This document shows, piece after piece, positions 1-7,685 of a stretch of DNA of 11,822 nucleotides. The DNA is from Belnapia sp. (GTDB lineage: Bacteria; Pseudomonadota; Alphaproteobacteria; Acetobacterales; Acetobacteraceae): NCBI GenBank assembly GCA_028291445.1, contig JAQGIA010000384.1, positions 1 through 11,822 of the forward strand, written 5' to 3'. The notes beneath the pieces were generated by a model. The model searched no databases. It saw only the letters and a list, made by a program, of their open reading frames with translations, and was not told where the DNA came from. The stretch's first letter is position 1, and each line of letters begins with the position of its first letter. The position numbers and the translations under genes were made by a program.

Positions 1-209
1 GCTGCAACCCTAAAGCAGAAGCCCGGGACGGGGAACGAGGCTCTGAAGGCGCATGGCAGTCCTAGCTATACGGACAAAATACCTAGTAGTCTGCAAAATA
101 TGTGCTGAATTATCCGTGATGTGTATATTTTGTAATGATAGGGAGGAATAATTCGCTTGCTCGCCTTTTGGTTGAATTAGCCGAGTCGCTGGGTTATTGC
201 TCAAATCAA
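1..209. other. low-GC intergenic/leader segment upstream of comEC
   Basis: This stretch is visibly richer in A and T than the rest of the window and I see no convincing gene in it. It contains overlapping inverted repeats: ACAAAATA (74-81) with TATTTTGT (126-133), and CAAAATAT (94-101) with ATATTTTG (125-132), so two upstream arms could compete for one downstream arm. Two CCTAG motifs (61-65 and 82-86) lie 21 bases apart. GGGAGGA at 141-147 looks like a ribosome-binding site but has no start codon of the comEC frame at a normal distance; it precedes only a TTG (157) opening a seven-codon frame. A TATATT (124-129) could be a -10 element, but no good -35 is visible. In related genomes gltX often lies on this side, so this is probably the intergenic region carrying the comEC promoter (inference). 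Confidence 0.4.
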
Positions 210-2357
210 ATGATCCCCTCCATGGCTCGGCCGGCCCTCCGGTGGCCCAGCAAGCCCGCACTCCTGGCCGCCGCGTGGACCTCCCATTTGGCGAGCGAGC
301 GGTCGCGTCTCGCGCCCTGGCTCGCTGTCGCCCTGGGTGCCGGCGTGCTGGCCTATTTCGCCCTCCCGGCAGAACCGCCGGCGGAGGCGATCTGGGTCGC
401 TCCCCCCCTGGTGCTGCTCGCCATCTGGCTGGGCCTGCGCCGGCCGCTGGCGGGCTGGCTGCTGGGCATGGTGGCCGTGGCGGCAGGCGGCTTCGCCATC
501 GCCGCCTGGCACGCCGGGCGGCAGCCGCCGATGCCGGAGCCACCGCGGACCGCCACCATCGTCACCGGCCGGGTCGTCGCGGTGGAACTGCTGCCGGAGG
601 AGGGCCGCCGGGTCACCTTGGCCGGCGCGCGCTTCGACGATGGCGAGCCCGAGGCCCGGCATATCCGCCTGCGGCTGCGGCGGCAGGATCCGGCACTGCC
701 CCAGCCGGGCGATACCATCCGCATCCGCGCCCTGCTCCGCGCGCCGATGGGTCCCTCCGCCCCGGGCGGCTTCGACTTCCAGCGGGCCTCCTGGTTCTCC
801 GGCCTTGGTGCCAGCGGCTATGCGCTGGGCGTCGCGGAGGTTTCACCCGGCACGGCGGCGCCGCCGGTCTTCGCCGGCCTGCGGGCGCTGATGGAGGCCC
901 GGGTCATCGCGGCACTGCCGGGGCCGGCCGGCGCGGTCGCCGCCGCCTTGATCACCGGCGGCCAGAGCGCCATCGCCGGGGCCGATCTGGCCGCCATGCG
1001 CGACTCGGGCCTGGCGCATCTGCTGAGCGTCTCCGGCCTGCATATCGTCATCGTCATGGGGCTGAGCTTCGGCGTGCTGCGCTGGCTGCTGGCCTTGCTG
1101 CCCTGGGTCGCGCTGCGGTTGCCGGTGAAGGCGGCGGCGGCGGTCGCGGCGCTTGGGACCGGCGGCTTCTATCTGCTGCTCAGCGGGTCCCAGGTGCCGA
1201 TGCAGCGCAGCTTCGCCATGGCCGCCATCACCACCCTGGCACTGCTGGCCGGGCGGCGGGCGCTGACCCTGCGGGGCCTCGCCATGGCCGCGGCGCTGGT
1301 GCTGCTGGTGCAGCCGGCCGCCATCCTGGGCGCCAGCTTCCAGATGAGCTTCGCCGCCGTGCTGGCGCTCATCGCCGGCTGGGAGTGGCTGCGCCCGCAA
1401 ATGCCGAAGGCGGGGCCAGGCAGCGGCTGGCGGCGTGGGCTGCTGGTCGCGGCCTTCGGCCTGGTCGCCACCTCTCTCCTGGCTGGCGCCGCCACCACCC
1501 CCTTCGGCCTGCACCATTTCGGCCGGCTGCAGATCTACGGCGTGCTGGCGAATGCGCTGGCGGTGCCGATCACCTCCGTCCTGATCATGCCGGCCGGCAT
1601 GGCCGCGGCGCTGCTGATGCCGCTCGGGCTGGAAGGCTTGGCGCTGGTGCCGATGGGCTGGGGGGTGCAGGCAATCCTCGGCATCGCGCATTGGATCGCC
1701 GGCTGGCCCGGCGCGGCGCTGACGGCGACGCCGATCCCGCTCTGGGGGCTCGGCTGCTGCGCGCTGGGGCTGGTCTGGCTCTGCCTGTGGCGGACCGGCT
1801 GGCGGCTGGCGGGCATCCCGCTCATGGCGCTGGGCCTGGGCAGCGCGACGTTGGAGCGGGCGCCCGATCTGCTGGTTTCGGGCGATGGCCGGTTGATCGC
1901 GGTTCGCGCCGGGGCGACGCTGTTCCTGCAGAAGCAATCCGGTGCCTCGAGCATGACCCGGGAGAACTGGCAGCGGCTCCATGCGGTGGCGGGGACCGAG
2001 ACGCTGCCGCACCAAGGGGAGGCCGCGGCGGGTGCGATCCGCTGCACCACGGGCGCCTGCACCGTGGCACTCGGCCCGACGATGCCGACAGCCGTGCTGC
2101 TGCGCGGCGCCCCGCCGCAGGAGGCCTGCCGCAGCGCCGCCCTGGTGGTTTCCGCCGAGCCGGTACGCGGCCCGTGCCTGGCGCAGGTGGTGGACCGCTT
2201 CGCCGTCTGGCGCGACGGCCCACATGCCATCTGGCTGGACCCGGCCGGGATCCGGGTGGTCAGCGACCGCGGCTTCCGGGGCAACCGGCCCTGGGTGCCG
2301 CCGGTGCCGCATCCCCGCGGGACCGCTTCCGCCGAGCCGCGTGCCGTCGTGGAATAA
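210..2357 (+). CDS. comEC: ComEC/Rec2-family DNA-uptake channel protein
   Basis: Polytopic inner-membrane protein expected to form the channel through which single-stranded DNA enters the cytoplasm in natural transformation. With the start at 210 it has 715 residues. An N-terminal membrane segment pair (about 35-100) is followed by a soluble OB-like/DUF4131 region (about 115-215) and the hydrophobic Competence domain (about 230-540). The family hallmark HLLSVSGLH is at 270-278 and the conserved QVPMQRSF at 328-335. The C-terminal soluble region (about 550-715) has four cysteines (612, 617, 640, 656) and no HxHxD metal motif, so it is the short alphaproteobacterial form rather than one with an active beta-lactamase-like nuclease domain. 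The frame is open back to an ATG at 135, but the extra 25 codons are AT-rich and unlike the rest; ATGs at 210 and 222 are alternatives, none with a good ribosome-binding site. Ends 12 bases before the lexA stop on the other strand. Confidence 0.9.
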   Translation: MIPSMARPALRWPSKPALLAAAWTSHLASERSRLAPWLAVALGAGVLAYFALPAEPPAEAIWVAPPLVLLAIWLGLRRPLAGWLLGMVAVAAGGFAIAAWHAGRQPPMPEPPRTATIVTGRVVAVELLPEEGRRVTLAGARFDDGEPEARHIRLRLRRQDPALPQPGDTIRIRALLRAPMGPSAPGGFDFQRASWFSGLGASGYALGVAEVSPGTAAPPVFAGLRALMEARVIAALPGPAGAVAAALITGGQSAIAGADLAAMRDSGLAHLLSVSGLHIVIVMGLSFGVLRWLLALLPWVALRLPVKAAAAVAALGTGGFYLLLSGSQVPMQRSFAMAAITTLALLAGRRALTLRGLAMAAALVLLVQPAAILGASFQMSFAAVLALIAGWEWLRPQMPKAGPGSGWRRGLLVAAFGLVATSLLAGAATTPFGLHHFGRLQIYGVLANALAVPITSVLIMPAGMAAALLMPLGLEGLALVPMGWGVQAILGIAHWIAGWPGAALTATPIPLWGLGCCALGLVWLCLWRTGWRLAGIPLMALGLGSATLERAPDLLVSGDGRLIAVRAGATLFLQKQSGASSMTRENWQRLHAVAGTETLPHQGEAAAGAIRCTTGACTVALGPTMPTAVLLRGAPPQEACRSAALVVSAEPVRGPCLAQVVDRFAVWRDGPHAIWLDPAGIRVVSDRGFRGNRPWVPPVPHPRGTASAEPRAVVE

Positions 2358-2369
2358 AGCGGCTGCCGA

Positions 2370-3113
2370 TCAGTACTTGCGCAGCAGCCCGACCAACCGA
2401 CCCTGCACCTTGACCCGGTCCGGGCCGAAGATACGGGTTTCGTAATGCACATTGGCGGCTTCCAGGGCGACCGAATTCCCGCGCCGGCGCAGCCGCTTCA
2501 GCGTCACCTCGCTCTCATCCACCAGCGCTACCACGATGGCGCCGTTATCCGCCGATTCGCCGCGGCGGATGATGACCGTATCGCCATCGAGTATGCCCGC
2601 GTCGATCATGGAATCGCCGGCGACCTCCAACGCGTAATGCTCGCCACTGGCCAGCAGCGCTGCCGGTACCTCGACCGTGCTGCCGCTGTCGCGCAACGCT
2701 TCGATCGGCAGGCCGGCGGCGATGCGGCCATACATCGGCAACTGGATGGACGCCGTCTCCGGTGCGGCCCGCTGCGCCGCCGGCGGGGTAGGGGCGAAGC
2801 GGCCGTGGATGACGTTGGGCGCGAAGGGCATCTCCCGCGCCGCCGTGCCGGGAGGCGAGGCGGCAGGCGCGTCGGCGACGGCACGGCGCGGTGCCACATT
2901 CTCCGGCAGCCGGATGACCTCAAGCGCCCGGGCCCGATGCGCGCGGCGACGCAGGAAGCCACGCTCCTCGAGCGCGGTGATCAACCGGTGAATGCCGGAT
3001 TTGGACTTCAGCTTCAAAGCGTCCTTCATCTCCTCGAAGGAGGGAGAGAAGCCGGTCATACGCAAATGCTTGTCGATGAAGATCAGCAGCTCGTGCTGCT
3101 TTCGGGTGAGCAT
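2370..3113 (-). CDS. lexA: LexA SOS repressor
   Basis: Transcriptional repressor of the SOS regulon, inactivated by RecA-stimulated self-cleavage. The protein has 247 residues: a winged-helix DNA-binding domain at 1-65 beginning [10 protein letters not shown], a long Ala/Pro-rich linker (about 70-120), and a C-terminal peptidase domain. The Ala-Gly cleavage site is visible as IAAG (A133-G134), the nucleophile as GDSM (S168) and the general base as TLK (K206), so the self-cleavage chemistry looks intact. The frame extends eight codons further upstream to 3137, but I choose the ATG at 3113 because it matches the family N terminus and has GGAGGGG (3118-3124) four bases before it. The upstream region carries operators of the alphaproteobacterial type, indicating autoregulation. 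The linker is somewhat longer than in E. coli LexA (202 residues). Confidence 0.96.
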   Translation of the reverse strand: MLTRKQHELLIFIDKHLRMTGFSPSFEEMKDALKLKSKSGIHRLITALEERGFLRRRAHRARALEVIRLPENVAPRRAVADAPAASPPGTAAREMPFAPNVIHGRFAPTPPAAQRAAPETASIQLPMYGRIAAGLPIEALRDSGSTVEVPAALLASGEHYALEVAGDSMIDAGILDGDTVIIRRGESADNGAIVVALVDESEVTLKRLRRRGNSVALEAANVHYETRIFGPDRVKVQGRLVGLLRKY

Positions 3114-3155
3114 CCGTCCCCTCCGTCGGCGGCCCATTGACCGCGGCTAGACCTT

Positions 3156-3170
3156 GAACTGGCTTTGAAC
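3156..3170 (-). promoter_or_regulatory. LexA operator (SOS box) 1, lexA-proximal
   Basis: The minus strand reads GTTC-AAAGCCA-GTTC, an exact match to the direct-repeat SOS box GTTC-N7-GTTC known for alphaproteobacterial LexA. It lies 43 bases upstream of the lexA start and just downstream of a possible -10 element TATAAA (minus strand, 3180-3185), where a bound repressor would cover the start of transcription. A further GAAC half-site (plus strand) follows at 3172-3175. The match is seen directly; binding is inferred. Confidence 0.85.
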
Positions 3171-3195
3171 CGAACCGGCTTTATACCGATATTGC

Positions 3196-3210
3196 GAACA
3201 AACCACGAAT
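3196..3210 (-). promoter_or_regulatory. possible degenerate LexA operator
   Basis: The plus strand reads GAAC-AAACCAC-GAAT, one base away from a perfect GAAC-N7-GAAC box, located between the two perfect operators. It could be a weak third binding site or an eroded copy. One mismatch in the core half-site may abolish binding, so confidence is low. Confidence 0.35.
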
Positions 3211-3219
3211 CGTGAGGAT

Positions 3220-3234
3220 GTTCTACGGAAGTTC
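3220..3234 (+). promoter_or_regulatory. LexA operator (SOS box) 2, lexA-distal
   Basis: The plus strand reads GTTC-TACGGAA-GTTC, a second exact match to the alphaproteobacterial SOS box, in the opposite orientation to operator 1 and with its start 64 bases from the start of operator 1. It is about 107 bases upstream of the lexA start, too far to block the candidate -10, so it might act by looping or co-operativity, or overlap a second promoter. No gene reading rightward on the plus strand lies beyond it, so lexA is its only obvious target. Confidence 0.75.
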
Positions 3235-3260
3235 CAGATTCCGGTCAAGCTTGTCCACAG

Positions 3261-3320
3261 GCTAAGTCACTCAAAGAGGGGCTAAGTCCCTCAAAGAGCA
3301 GCCAAGCCGTTCAAAGACCC
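3261..3320. repeat. three 20-bp imperfect tandem repeats
   Basis: Units begin at 3261, 3281 and 3301 with an exact 20-base period. Unit 1 is GCTAAGTCACTCAAAGAGGG. Unit 2 differs at three positions (CCC for CAC, CA for GG at the end). Unit 3 is more diverged but keeps the frame of GCCAAG..., TCAAAGA. The third unit contains the moeA stop codon (3311-3313). At the junction of units 1 and 2, GAGGG/CCCTC (3276-3280 with 3288-3292) forms a small hairpin that on the minus strand is followed by TTTG, so it could act as a weak terminator for the operon ending with moeA. Function unknown. Confidence 0.75.
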
Positions 3321-4516
3321 AATTCGCCCAGGGGAATCACGGCGATGGGGGCGCCTTCCGGCAGGGCCGGCGCTCCGGGTGCGCGAAGGATCAGCGCCTC
3401 GGCCCGGGCCAGGGTCTTCATCATCGAGCTGTCCTGCACCGGGAAGGGCGTGGCGATGGGGATGCCGTCCGGCCCCGGGGACAGGGTCGCGCGCAGATGG
3501 TCGAAGCGCTGGTCGTTCGCCGGCAGGGCGGCGCCGGCGAGGGCCCGGATGGTACGCGGCGCGGCTCCCGGCAGGCCGGAGAGCCGGTCCAGCGCCGGCA
3601 GCAGGAACAGTACGCTGCAGACCAGGGCGGAGACGGGATTGCCCGGCAGCCCCAGCACCGGGGTCGGGCCGAGCCGGCCCCAGATCAGCGGCTTGCCCGG
3701 CCGCATGGCGATCTTCCAGAAATCCAGGGCGAAGCCCTGCGGGCCGAGGGCGCTCTGCACCAGATCATGGTCGCCGACGCTGGCGCCGCCGGTGGTGACC
3801 AGCAGATCGCAGGCGCGGGCGGCGACCGCGGCCTCGGCGATGGCCTGGCTATCGTCCGGGGCGATGGGCAGGATCAGCGGGTCGCCGCCACCGGCCCGGA
3901 CCAGGGCGGCGAGGGCATGGGCATTGCTGCTGACGATGCCCCCGGGCGGGATCGGGTCACCGGGCAGGGCGATCTCGTCGCCGGTCGCCAGGATGCCGAT
4001 GCGCGGGGCCCGATGCACCGCAAGCCAGGGGGTATTGGCGGCGGCGGCCAGGCCGATGTCGCGCGCCGTCAGGCGCCGCCCGGCGGGCAGCAATTCCTCG
4101 CCCAGGGCGAAGTCGAGGCCCTGGCGGCGGACCCAACGGCCAGCCCGGACGGCCTCGCCCACCCGAACCCGGCCCGCGGTGGCCTCGGCGTCCTCCTGCA
4201 ACAGGATGGCATCGGCACCGGGGGGGATGATGCCGCCGGTGAAGATGCGCACCGCCTCGCCCGGGCCGACCCTGCCGGCGAAGGGGTGGCCTGCCGGGGC
4301 GGTGCCGGTGACCGTCAGGCTGGCGCCGAGCACCGCATCCGCCGCCCGCACCGCGTAGCCATCCATGGCCGAGACATCGGCCGGCGGCTGGGTGACGCGG
4401 GAGACGACGGGACGGGCGAGGACCCGGCCCCAGCCCGCCGGCAGCGGTACGGTCTCGGCCGGGGTGGCGGTGAGGGCGCCTAGGATGCGCGCCCGGGCTT
4501 CCTCGACCGATAGCAT
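3311..4516 (-). CDS. moeA: MoeA molybdopterin molybdenumtransferase
   Basis: Inserts molybdate into adenylylated molybdopterin, the last common step of molybdenum cofactor synthesis in the cytoplasm. The 401-residue length is normal for the family. Visible motifs are SAMDGYA (49-55, with the functionally important Asp52), ATGDE (177-181), the MogA-like molybdopterin-binding TGGASVGDHD (242-251), MRPGKP (271-276) and GLPGNPVSALV (289-299), followed by the small beta-barrel MoeA C-terminal domain (about 320-401). The ATG overlaps the moaC stop codon by one base (TGATG on the coding strand), implying translational coupling. It is the last gene of the trpGDC-moaC-moeA run; its stop codon lies inside the third 20-bp repeat. 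Confidence 0.96.
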   Translation of the reverse strand: MLSVEEARARILGALTATPAETVPLPAGWGRVLARPVVSRVTQPPADVSAMDGYAVRAADAVLGASLTVTGTAPAGHPFAGRVGPGEAVRIFTGGIIPPGADAILLQEDAEATAGRVRVGEAVRAGRWVRRQGLDFALGEELLPAGRRLTARDIGLAAAANTPWLAVHRAPRIGILATGDEIALPGDPIPPGGIVSSNAHALAALVRAGGGDPLILPIAPDDSQAIAEAAVAARACDLLVTTGGASVGDHDLVQSALGPQGFALDFWKIAMRPGKPLIWGRLGPTPVLGLPGNPVSALVCSVLFLLPALDRLSGLPGAAPRTIRALAGAALPANDQRFDHLRATLSPGPDGIPIATPFPVQDSSMMKTLARAEALILRAPGAPALPEGAPIAVIPLGELGL

Positions 4517-4992
4517 CAGCTCGCCTCGTAGGTCCCGGATTTGCCGCCGGATTTATGCGAAAGCCGCACCGCCTCGATGCGCATGCCGCGATCGATCGAC
4601 TTGCACATGTCGTAGATGGTCAGCGCCGCCACGGTCACCGCGGTCAGCGCTTCCATCTCCACCCCGGTGCGGCCGGTGAGGCTGACGGTGGCCTCGATCT
4701 CGACCGCATCGGGGGCGGCAGGGGTCAGCTCCACCGCGACCTTGGACAGCATCAACGGGTGGCAGAGCGGGATCAGTTCGCTGGTCCGCTTGGCCGCCAT
4801 GATGCCGGCGATCCGCGCCACGCCGAGCACGTCGCCCTTGCCGATGCGGCCTTCCTCGATCCGCGCCAGGGTCGCCGGCGCCATCACCACCCGGCCGCGC
4901 GCCACCGCCACGCGCTCGGTCTCGGCCTTGCCGGCCACGTCGACCATGGCGGCCCGGCCGGCGGCATCGAAATGGGTGAGGGGGTCGGCCAT
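4516..4992 (-). CDS. moaC: MoaC cyclic pyranopterin monophosphate synthase
   Basis: Converts the MoaA product 3',8-cyclo-7,8-dihydro-GTP to cyclic pyranopterin monophosphate in the first stage of molybdenum cofactor synthesis. The protein has 158 residues and is conserved over its full length: Lys52 in GKGDV, LCHP (76-79, His78), GVEMEAL (110-116, Glu112/Glu114), YDMCKSID (127-134, Asp128/Lys131) and KSGGKSG (147-153). These match the catalytic residues known for E. coli MoaC. An in-frame ATG at 5034 would add 14 proline-rich residues and overlap trpC; I choose 4992 because [19 protein letters not shown] aligns with the family N terminus. Only one base separates the trpC stop from this ATG (TAGCATG), and there is no strong ribosome-binding site, so translation probably depends on coupling to trpC. 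Confidence 0.95.
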   Translation of the reverse strand: MADPLTHFDAAGRAAMVDVAGKAETERVAVARGRVVMAPATLARIEEGRIGKGDVLGVARIAGIMAAKRTSELIPLCHPLMLSKVAVELTPAAPDAVEIEATVSLTGRTGVEMEALTAVTVAALTIYDMCKSIDRGMRIEAVRLSHKSGGKSGTYEAS

Positions 4993-4993
4993 G

Positions 4994-5824
4994 CTAAAGG
5001 GCGTGAACCAACTCGGCGGCGGCGGCGGCAACATCCGCCTGGCGCATCATGCTTTCGCCGACGAGGATGCAGCGGGCACCGACGGCCGCCATGCGGCGAA
5101 CGTCGTCCGGGGTGCGGATGCCACTTTCGGCGACCGGAATGCGGTCTGCCGGCACGAGCGGGCAAAGCTCCTCCGAAGTGGCAAGATCGGTCTGCAAGGT
5201 CCTGAGATTACGGTTGTTTATCCCGATCAACCGGGTTTGCAGCCCCAGGGCACGGTCCAGCTCGGCCCGGTCATGCACTTCGGCCAGCACCGCCATGTCG
5301 AGGCTGCGGGCCAGATCCTCCAACTCCTCCGCCTGGCGATCCGCCAGGGCCGCCATGATGAGCAGGATGCAATCGGCACCCATGGCCCGGGCCTCGAAGA
5401 CCTGCCAGGGATGCACCATGAACTCCTTGCGCAGCACCGGCAGGTCGCAAGCGGCGCGGGCTGCCTTCAGATGCTCCGTGCTGCCCCGGAAATAGGGCGC
5501 GTCGGTCAGTACCGAGAGGCAGGTCGCGCCGCCACGGGCGTAATCCTGGGCCAGGACGGCCGGCTCGAAGGGGTCGCGGATCAGTCCGCCGGAGGGGGAG
5601 GCACGCTTGATCTCGGCGACCAGCCCGACGCGGCCATCGGCCACCGCATCGCAGAGCGCGGCGACGAAATCACGGGGCTTGGCCGCGGCACGCGCCTGGC
5701 GCTCGATCTCGCCCATCGGCGTTGCCGTGGAACGGGCGCGGACTTCCTCGTACTTATCGGCCAGGATCCGGGCCAGGGTATCCGGGACCGCGTGTTCGGG
5801 AATGATGATTTGGGGGGCGTTCAT
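4994..5824 (-). CDS. trpC: TrpC indole-3-glycerol-phosphate synthase
   Basis: Closes the ring of 1-(o-carboxyphenylamino)-1-deoxyribulose 5-phosphate to give indole-3-glycerol phosphate. It is a 276-residue stand-alone (beta/alpha)8 barrel, not fused to TrpF. Motifs: [10 protein letters not shown] (71-80, Lys73), DAPYFRGS (108-115), RKEF (132-135, catalytic Lys133), AEVH (181-184, Glu182), GINNRNL (201-207), AESGI (232-236, Glu233/Ser234) and the phosphate-binding LVGESMM (254-260). All catalytic positions are present. The start codon overlaps the trpD stop as ATGA. trpF, trpB and trpA are not in this window. Confidence 0.97.
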   Translation of the reverse strand: MNAPQIIIPEHAVPDTLARILADKYEEVRARSTATPMGEIERQARAAAKPRDFVAALCDAVADGRVGLVAEIKRASPSGGLIRDPFEPAVLAQDYARGGATCLSVLTDAPYFRGSTEHLKAARAACDLPVLRKEFMVHPWQVFEARAMGADCILLIMAALADRQAEELEDLARSLDMAVLAEVHDRAELDRALGLQTRLIGINNRNLRTLQTDLATSEELCPLVPADRIPVAESGIRTPDDVRRMAAVGARCILVGESMMRQADVAAAAAELVHAL

Positions 5825-6846
5825 GCGGCGGTGGCATCCTTCAGGCGGCCCAGTACGGCAGAAGCCGCCCCGCTGTCGATGGCCTGCGCCGCTTGCCGCG
5901 CGCCGTCCCGCAGATCCCGGGTACGGCCGGCGACGATGAGGGCGGCCGCGGCATTCAGCAGGACGATATCGCGATAGGGGCCGGGCGAGCCCGACAACAA
6001 CGCGAGAAGGGCCTTGGCGTTCTCGGCCGGTTCGCCGCCACGGATCGCCTCGGGTGGGGCGCGCTCCAGCCCGGCATCCTCCGGGGCGATGGTGAACTCG
6101 CGCAGGCGGCCATCCTCCAGTGCCACCACCTGGGTTTCGCCGGAGAGGGCGATCTCGTCGAGGCCCTGGCCATGCACCAGCCAGGCTGCCTCGGTGCCGA
6201 GCCGGAGCAGGGTCTCGGCCATCGGCCGCAGCCAGGCGGCGGCATAGGCACCGGTGAGCTGGCGTGTCACCCGCGCCGGATTGGCCAGCGGCCCGAGCAG
6301 GTTGAAGATGGTCCGGGTGCCCAGTTCCACGCGCGGGCCGGCGGCATGGCGCAGCGCCGCATGGTGCCGAGGCGCCATCAGGAAGACCATGCCGGCGCGG
6401 GCGAGCACCGCCTCAAGCCGGTCGAGCGGCACGTCGAGATTGATGCCGAGCGCCGCCAGCGCATCCGCCGCCCCGGATTTGGACGACAGCGCCCGGTTGC
6501 CGTGCTTGGCGACCGGCACGCCGCAGCCGGCCACCACAAGGGCCGTGGCGGTCGAGATGTTGAGGCTGCCGGAGGCATCGCCGCCGGTGCCGACGATGTC
6601 GATGGCGCCAGCCGGCGCCGCAAGCCCGAGCATGCGGGAGCGCAGGGCACGGACCGCCCCGGTAAGCTCGGGGACGGTCTCGCCGCGTACCCGCATCGCC
6701 ATCAGCAGGCCGGCGATCTGCGCCGGGGTGGCCTCGCCGGCCATGATGATGTCGAAGGCACCCTCGGCCTCGGCCTCGGCCAGGGAGCAGCCGGCGGCGA
6801 GACGGGCGAGGATCGGCTTCAGGCTATTGCCGTTCGGGCTGCTCAC
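5821..6846 (-). CDS. trpD: TrpD anthranilate phosphoribosyltransferase
   Basis: Transfers the phosphoribosyl group of PRPP to anthranilate. It has 341 residues, normal for a stand-alone TrpD. The N-terminal helical dimerisation domain (about 1-70) is followed by the PRPP-binding GTGGD (86-90) and NIST (96-99), [15 protein letters not shown] (114-128), [15 protein letters not shown] (176-190), and HGQGLDE (225-231). The start is a GTG that overlaps the trpG stop (GTGA), the usual arrangement for coupled trpG-trpD genes and the arrangement from which trpGD fusions arise. The gene ends in an ATGA overlap with trpC. Confidence 0.97.
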   Translation of the reverse strand: MSSPNGNSLKPILARLAAGCSLAEAEAEGAFDIIMAGEATPAQIAGLLMAMRVRGETVPELTGAVRALRSRMLGLAAPAGAIDIVGTGGDASGSLNISTATALVVAGCGVPVAKHGNRALSSKSGAADALAALGINLDVPLDRLEAVLARAGMVFLMAPRHHAALRHAAGPRVELGTRTIFNLLGPLANPARVTRQLTGAYAAAWLRPMAETLLRLGTEAAWLVHGQGLDEIALSGETQVVALEDGRLREFTIAPEDAGLERAPPEAIRGGEPAENAKALLALLSGSPGPYRDIVLLNAAAALIVAGRTRDLRDGARQAAQAIDSGAASAVLGRLKDATAA

Positions 6847-7430
6847 GCCGGTACCCGGGCCTTTGCCAGGGTCAGGAAATTCCGCAGCAGATCATGGCCG
6901 TGCTGGCTGGCGATGCTTTCCGGGTGGAACTGCACGCCCCAGATCGGCAGGCTCCGATGGGCGAGGCCCATGATCAGCCCATCCTCGGTCCAGGCCGTGG
7001 CCTCAAGCACCTCCGGCAGGTCGGACCGCCGCACCACCAGCGAATGGTAGCGGGTGGCGCGGAAGGGGTCGGGCAGGCCGGCGAAGACATCCGTGCCGCG
7101 ATGATGCACGTCCCAGACCTTGCCATGCACCGGCTGCGGCGCGCGGATCACGGTGCCGCCGAAGGCCTGACCGATGGCCTGATGCCCGAGACAGACGCCG
7201 AGCAGCGGCATCCCGGCCGAAGCAGCGGCGCCGATCAGCGGCAGGCAGATGCCGGCCTCGTTCGGCGTGCAGGGACCGGGCGAGAGCACGATCCCGTCCG
7301 GCCGCATCGCCAGCGCTTCCTGGCTGGTGATCCGGTCGTTCCGGCGAACCTCAACTTCCACTCCAAGGTCGCCAAGGAAGTGATAGAGATTGAAGGTAAA
7401 ACTGTCGTAGTTGTCGATCAGCAGGATCAT
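6843..7430 (-). CDS. trpG: TrpG/PabA anthranilate synthase glutamine amidotransferase subunit
   Basis: Class I glutamine amidotransferase that supplies ammonia to TrpE for anthranilate synthesis, and possibly to PabB for p-aminobenzoate synthesis. It has 195 residues and begins with the typical [11 protein letters not shown]. The nucleophile is Cys80 in GVCLGHQ and the other triad members are His169 and Glu171 in FHPES; the oxyanion motif [11 protein letters not shown] is at 50-60. The ATG overlaps the stop of the upstream 47-codon ORF (ATGA), and the gene overlaps trpD by four bases. It is separated from trpE by about 2.5 kb. Because it lies downstream of the trp attenuator, its expression should fall when Trp is plentiful; an amphibolic role with PabB cannot be excluded. 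Confidence 0.95.
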   Translation of the reverse strand: MILLIDNYDSFTFNLYHFLGDLGVEVEVRRNDRITSQEALAMRPDGIVLSPGPCTPNEAGICLPLIGAAASAGMPLLGVCLGHQAIGQAFGGTVIRAPQPVHGKVWDVHHRGTDVFAGLPDPFRATRYHSLVVRRSDLPEVLEATAWTEDGLIMGLAHRSLPIWGVQFHPESIASQHGHDLLRNFLTLAKARVPA

Positions 7431-7570
7431 GGTTTGCGAATCTCATCCCGCGGTGTCGCCGGGTCAAGCGACGCGGGCCGGGGCGCCACCGGGTTAGGCT
7501 GCTCCGAGGGCCGGGGCGGCGGGGTCGAGGGACCGCTGATGACGTCGAAATCGAAATCGCTGCGTTGCAT
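7427..7570 (-). CDS. 47-residue proline-rich small protein, first gene of the trpGDC operon
   Basis: I do not recognise this protein. The ATG at 7570 is preceded by a perfect AGGAGG (7576-7581) with a five-base spacer, the best ribosome-binding site of the operon, and its stop overlaps the trpG start as ATGA. These two facts make translation likely. The peptide starts [14 protein letters not shown], continues as a Pro/Ser/Ala-rich tail with about a dozen prolines, and ends RDEIRKP; it has no Trp, no Cys and no membrane segment and is probably disordered. It may be a real small protein, for example a partner of an operon enzyme, or its translation may mainly serve to load ribosomes onto trpG after the attenuator. 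The same frame stays open further upstream, but that extension runs through the attenuator hairpin and has no start with a ribosome-binding site. Confidence 0.65.
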   Translation of the reverse strand: MQRSDFDFDVISGPSTPPPRPSEQPNPVAPRPASLDPATPRDEIRKP

Positions 7571-7629
7571 GATGGCCTCCTGGGTGTGGGGGCCGTCACC
7601 GGGCGGGCGAATCTCGTGATGGTCGGGAA

Positions 7630-7658
7630 ACACGAAAGCCGCCAGCAGGTGGCGGCTT
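7630..7658 (-). terminator. trp attenuator terminator hairpin
   Basis: On the minus strand AAGCCGCCA (7658-7650) pairs perfectly with TGGCGGCTT (7644-7636) around the five-base loop CCTGC, giving a 9-bp mostly GC stem, followed by TTTCGTGTTT. The T-run is interrupted, as is common for intrinsic terminators in GC-rich bacteria. It lies between the Trp-rich leader peptide and the first gene of the operon. The 5' arm (GCCGCC) is also complementary to GGCGGC at the end of the leader-peptide gene (7690-7695), the alternative antiterminator pairing. The structure is seen directly; its role as an attenuator is inferred. Confidence 0.7.
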
Positions 7659-7685
7659 CGGGGGTCTGCGATGAATGCGCTGATC

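Noticed and set aside
843..2312. 489-codon minus-strand frame opposite comEC
   Set aside because: It is rich in Arg, Gln, His and Gly with no recognisable domain, has no ribosome-binding site, and is the expected antisense shadow of a GC-rich gene whose plus-strand frame has clear ComEC motifs.
197..2413. 738-codon plus-strand frame overlapping comEC
   Set aside because: Composition is dominated by Arg, Gly and Ala with no family motifs; it is the +1 shadow of comEC.
3251..3259. DnaA-like box TTGTCCACA as part of a replication origin
   Set aside because: Only one box with one mismatch is present, without an AT-rich unwinding region or origin-linked genes; the tandem repeats do not contain the 9-mer.
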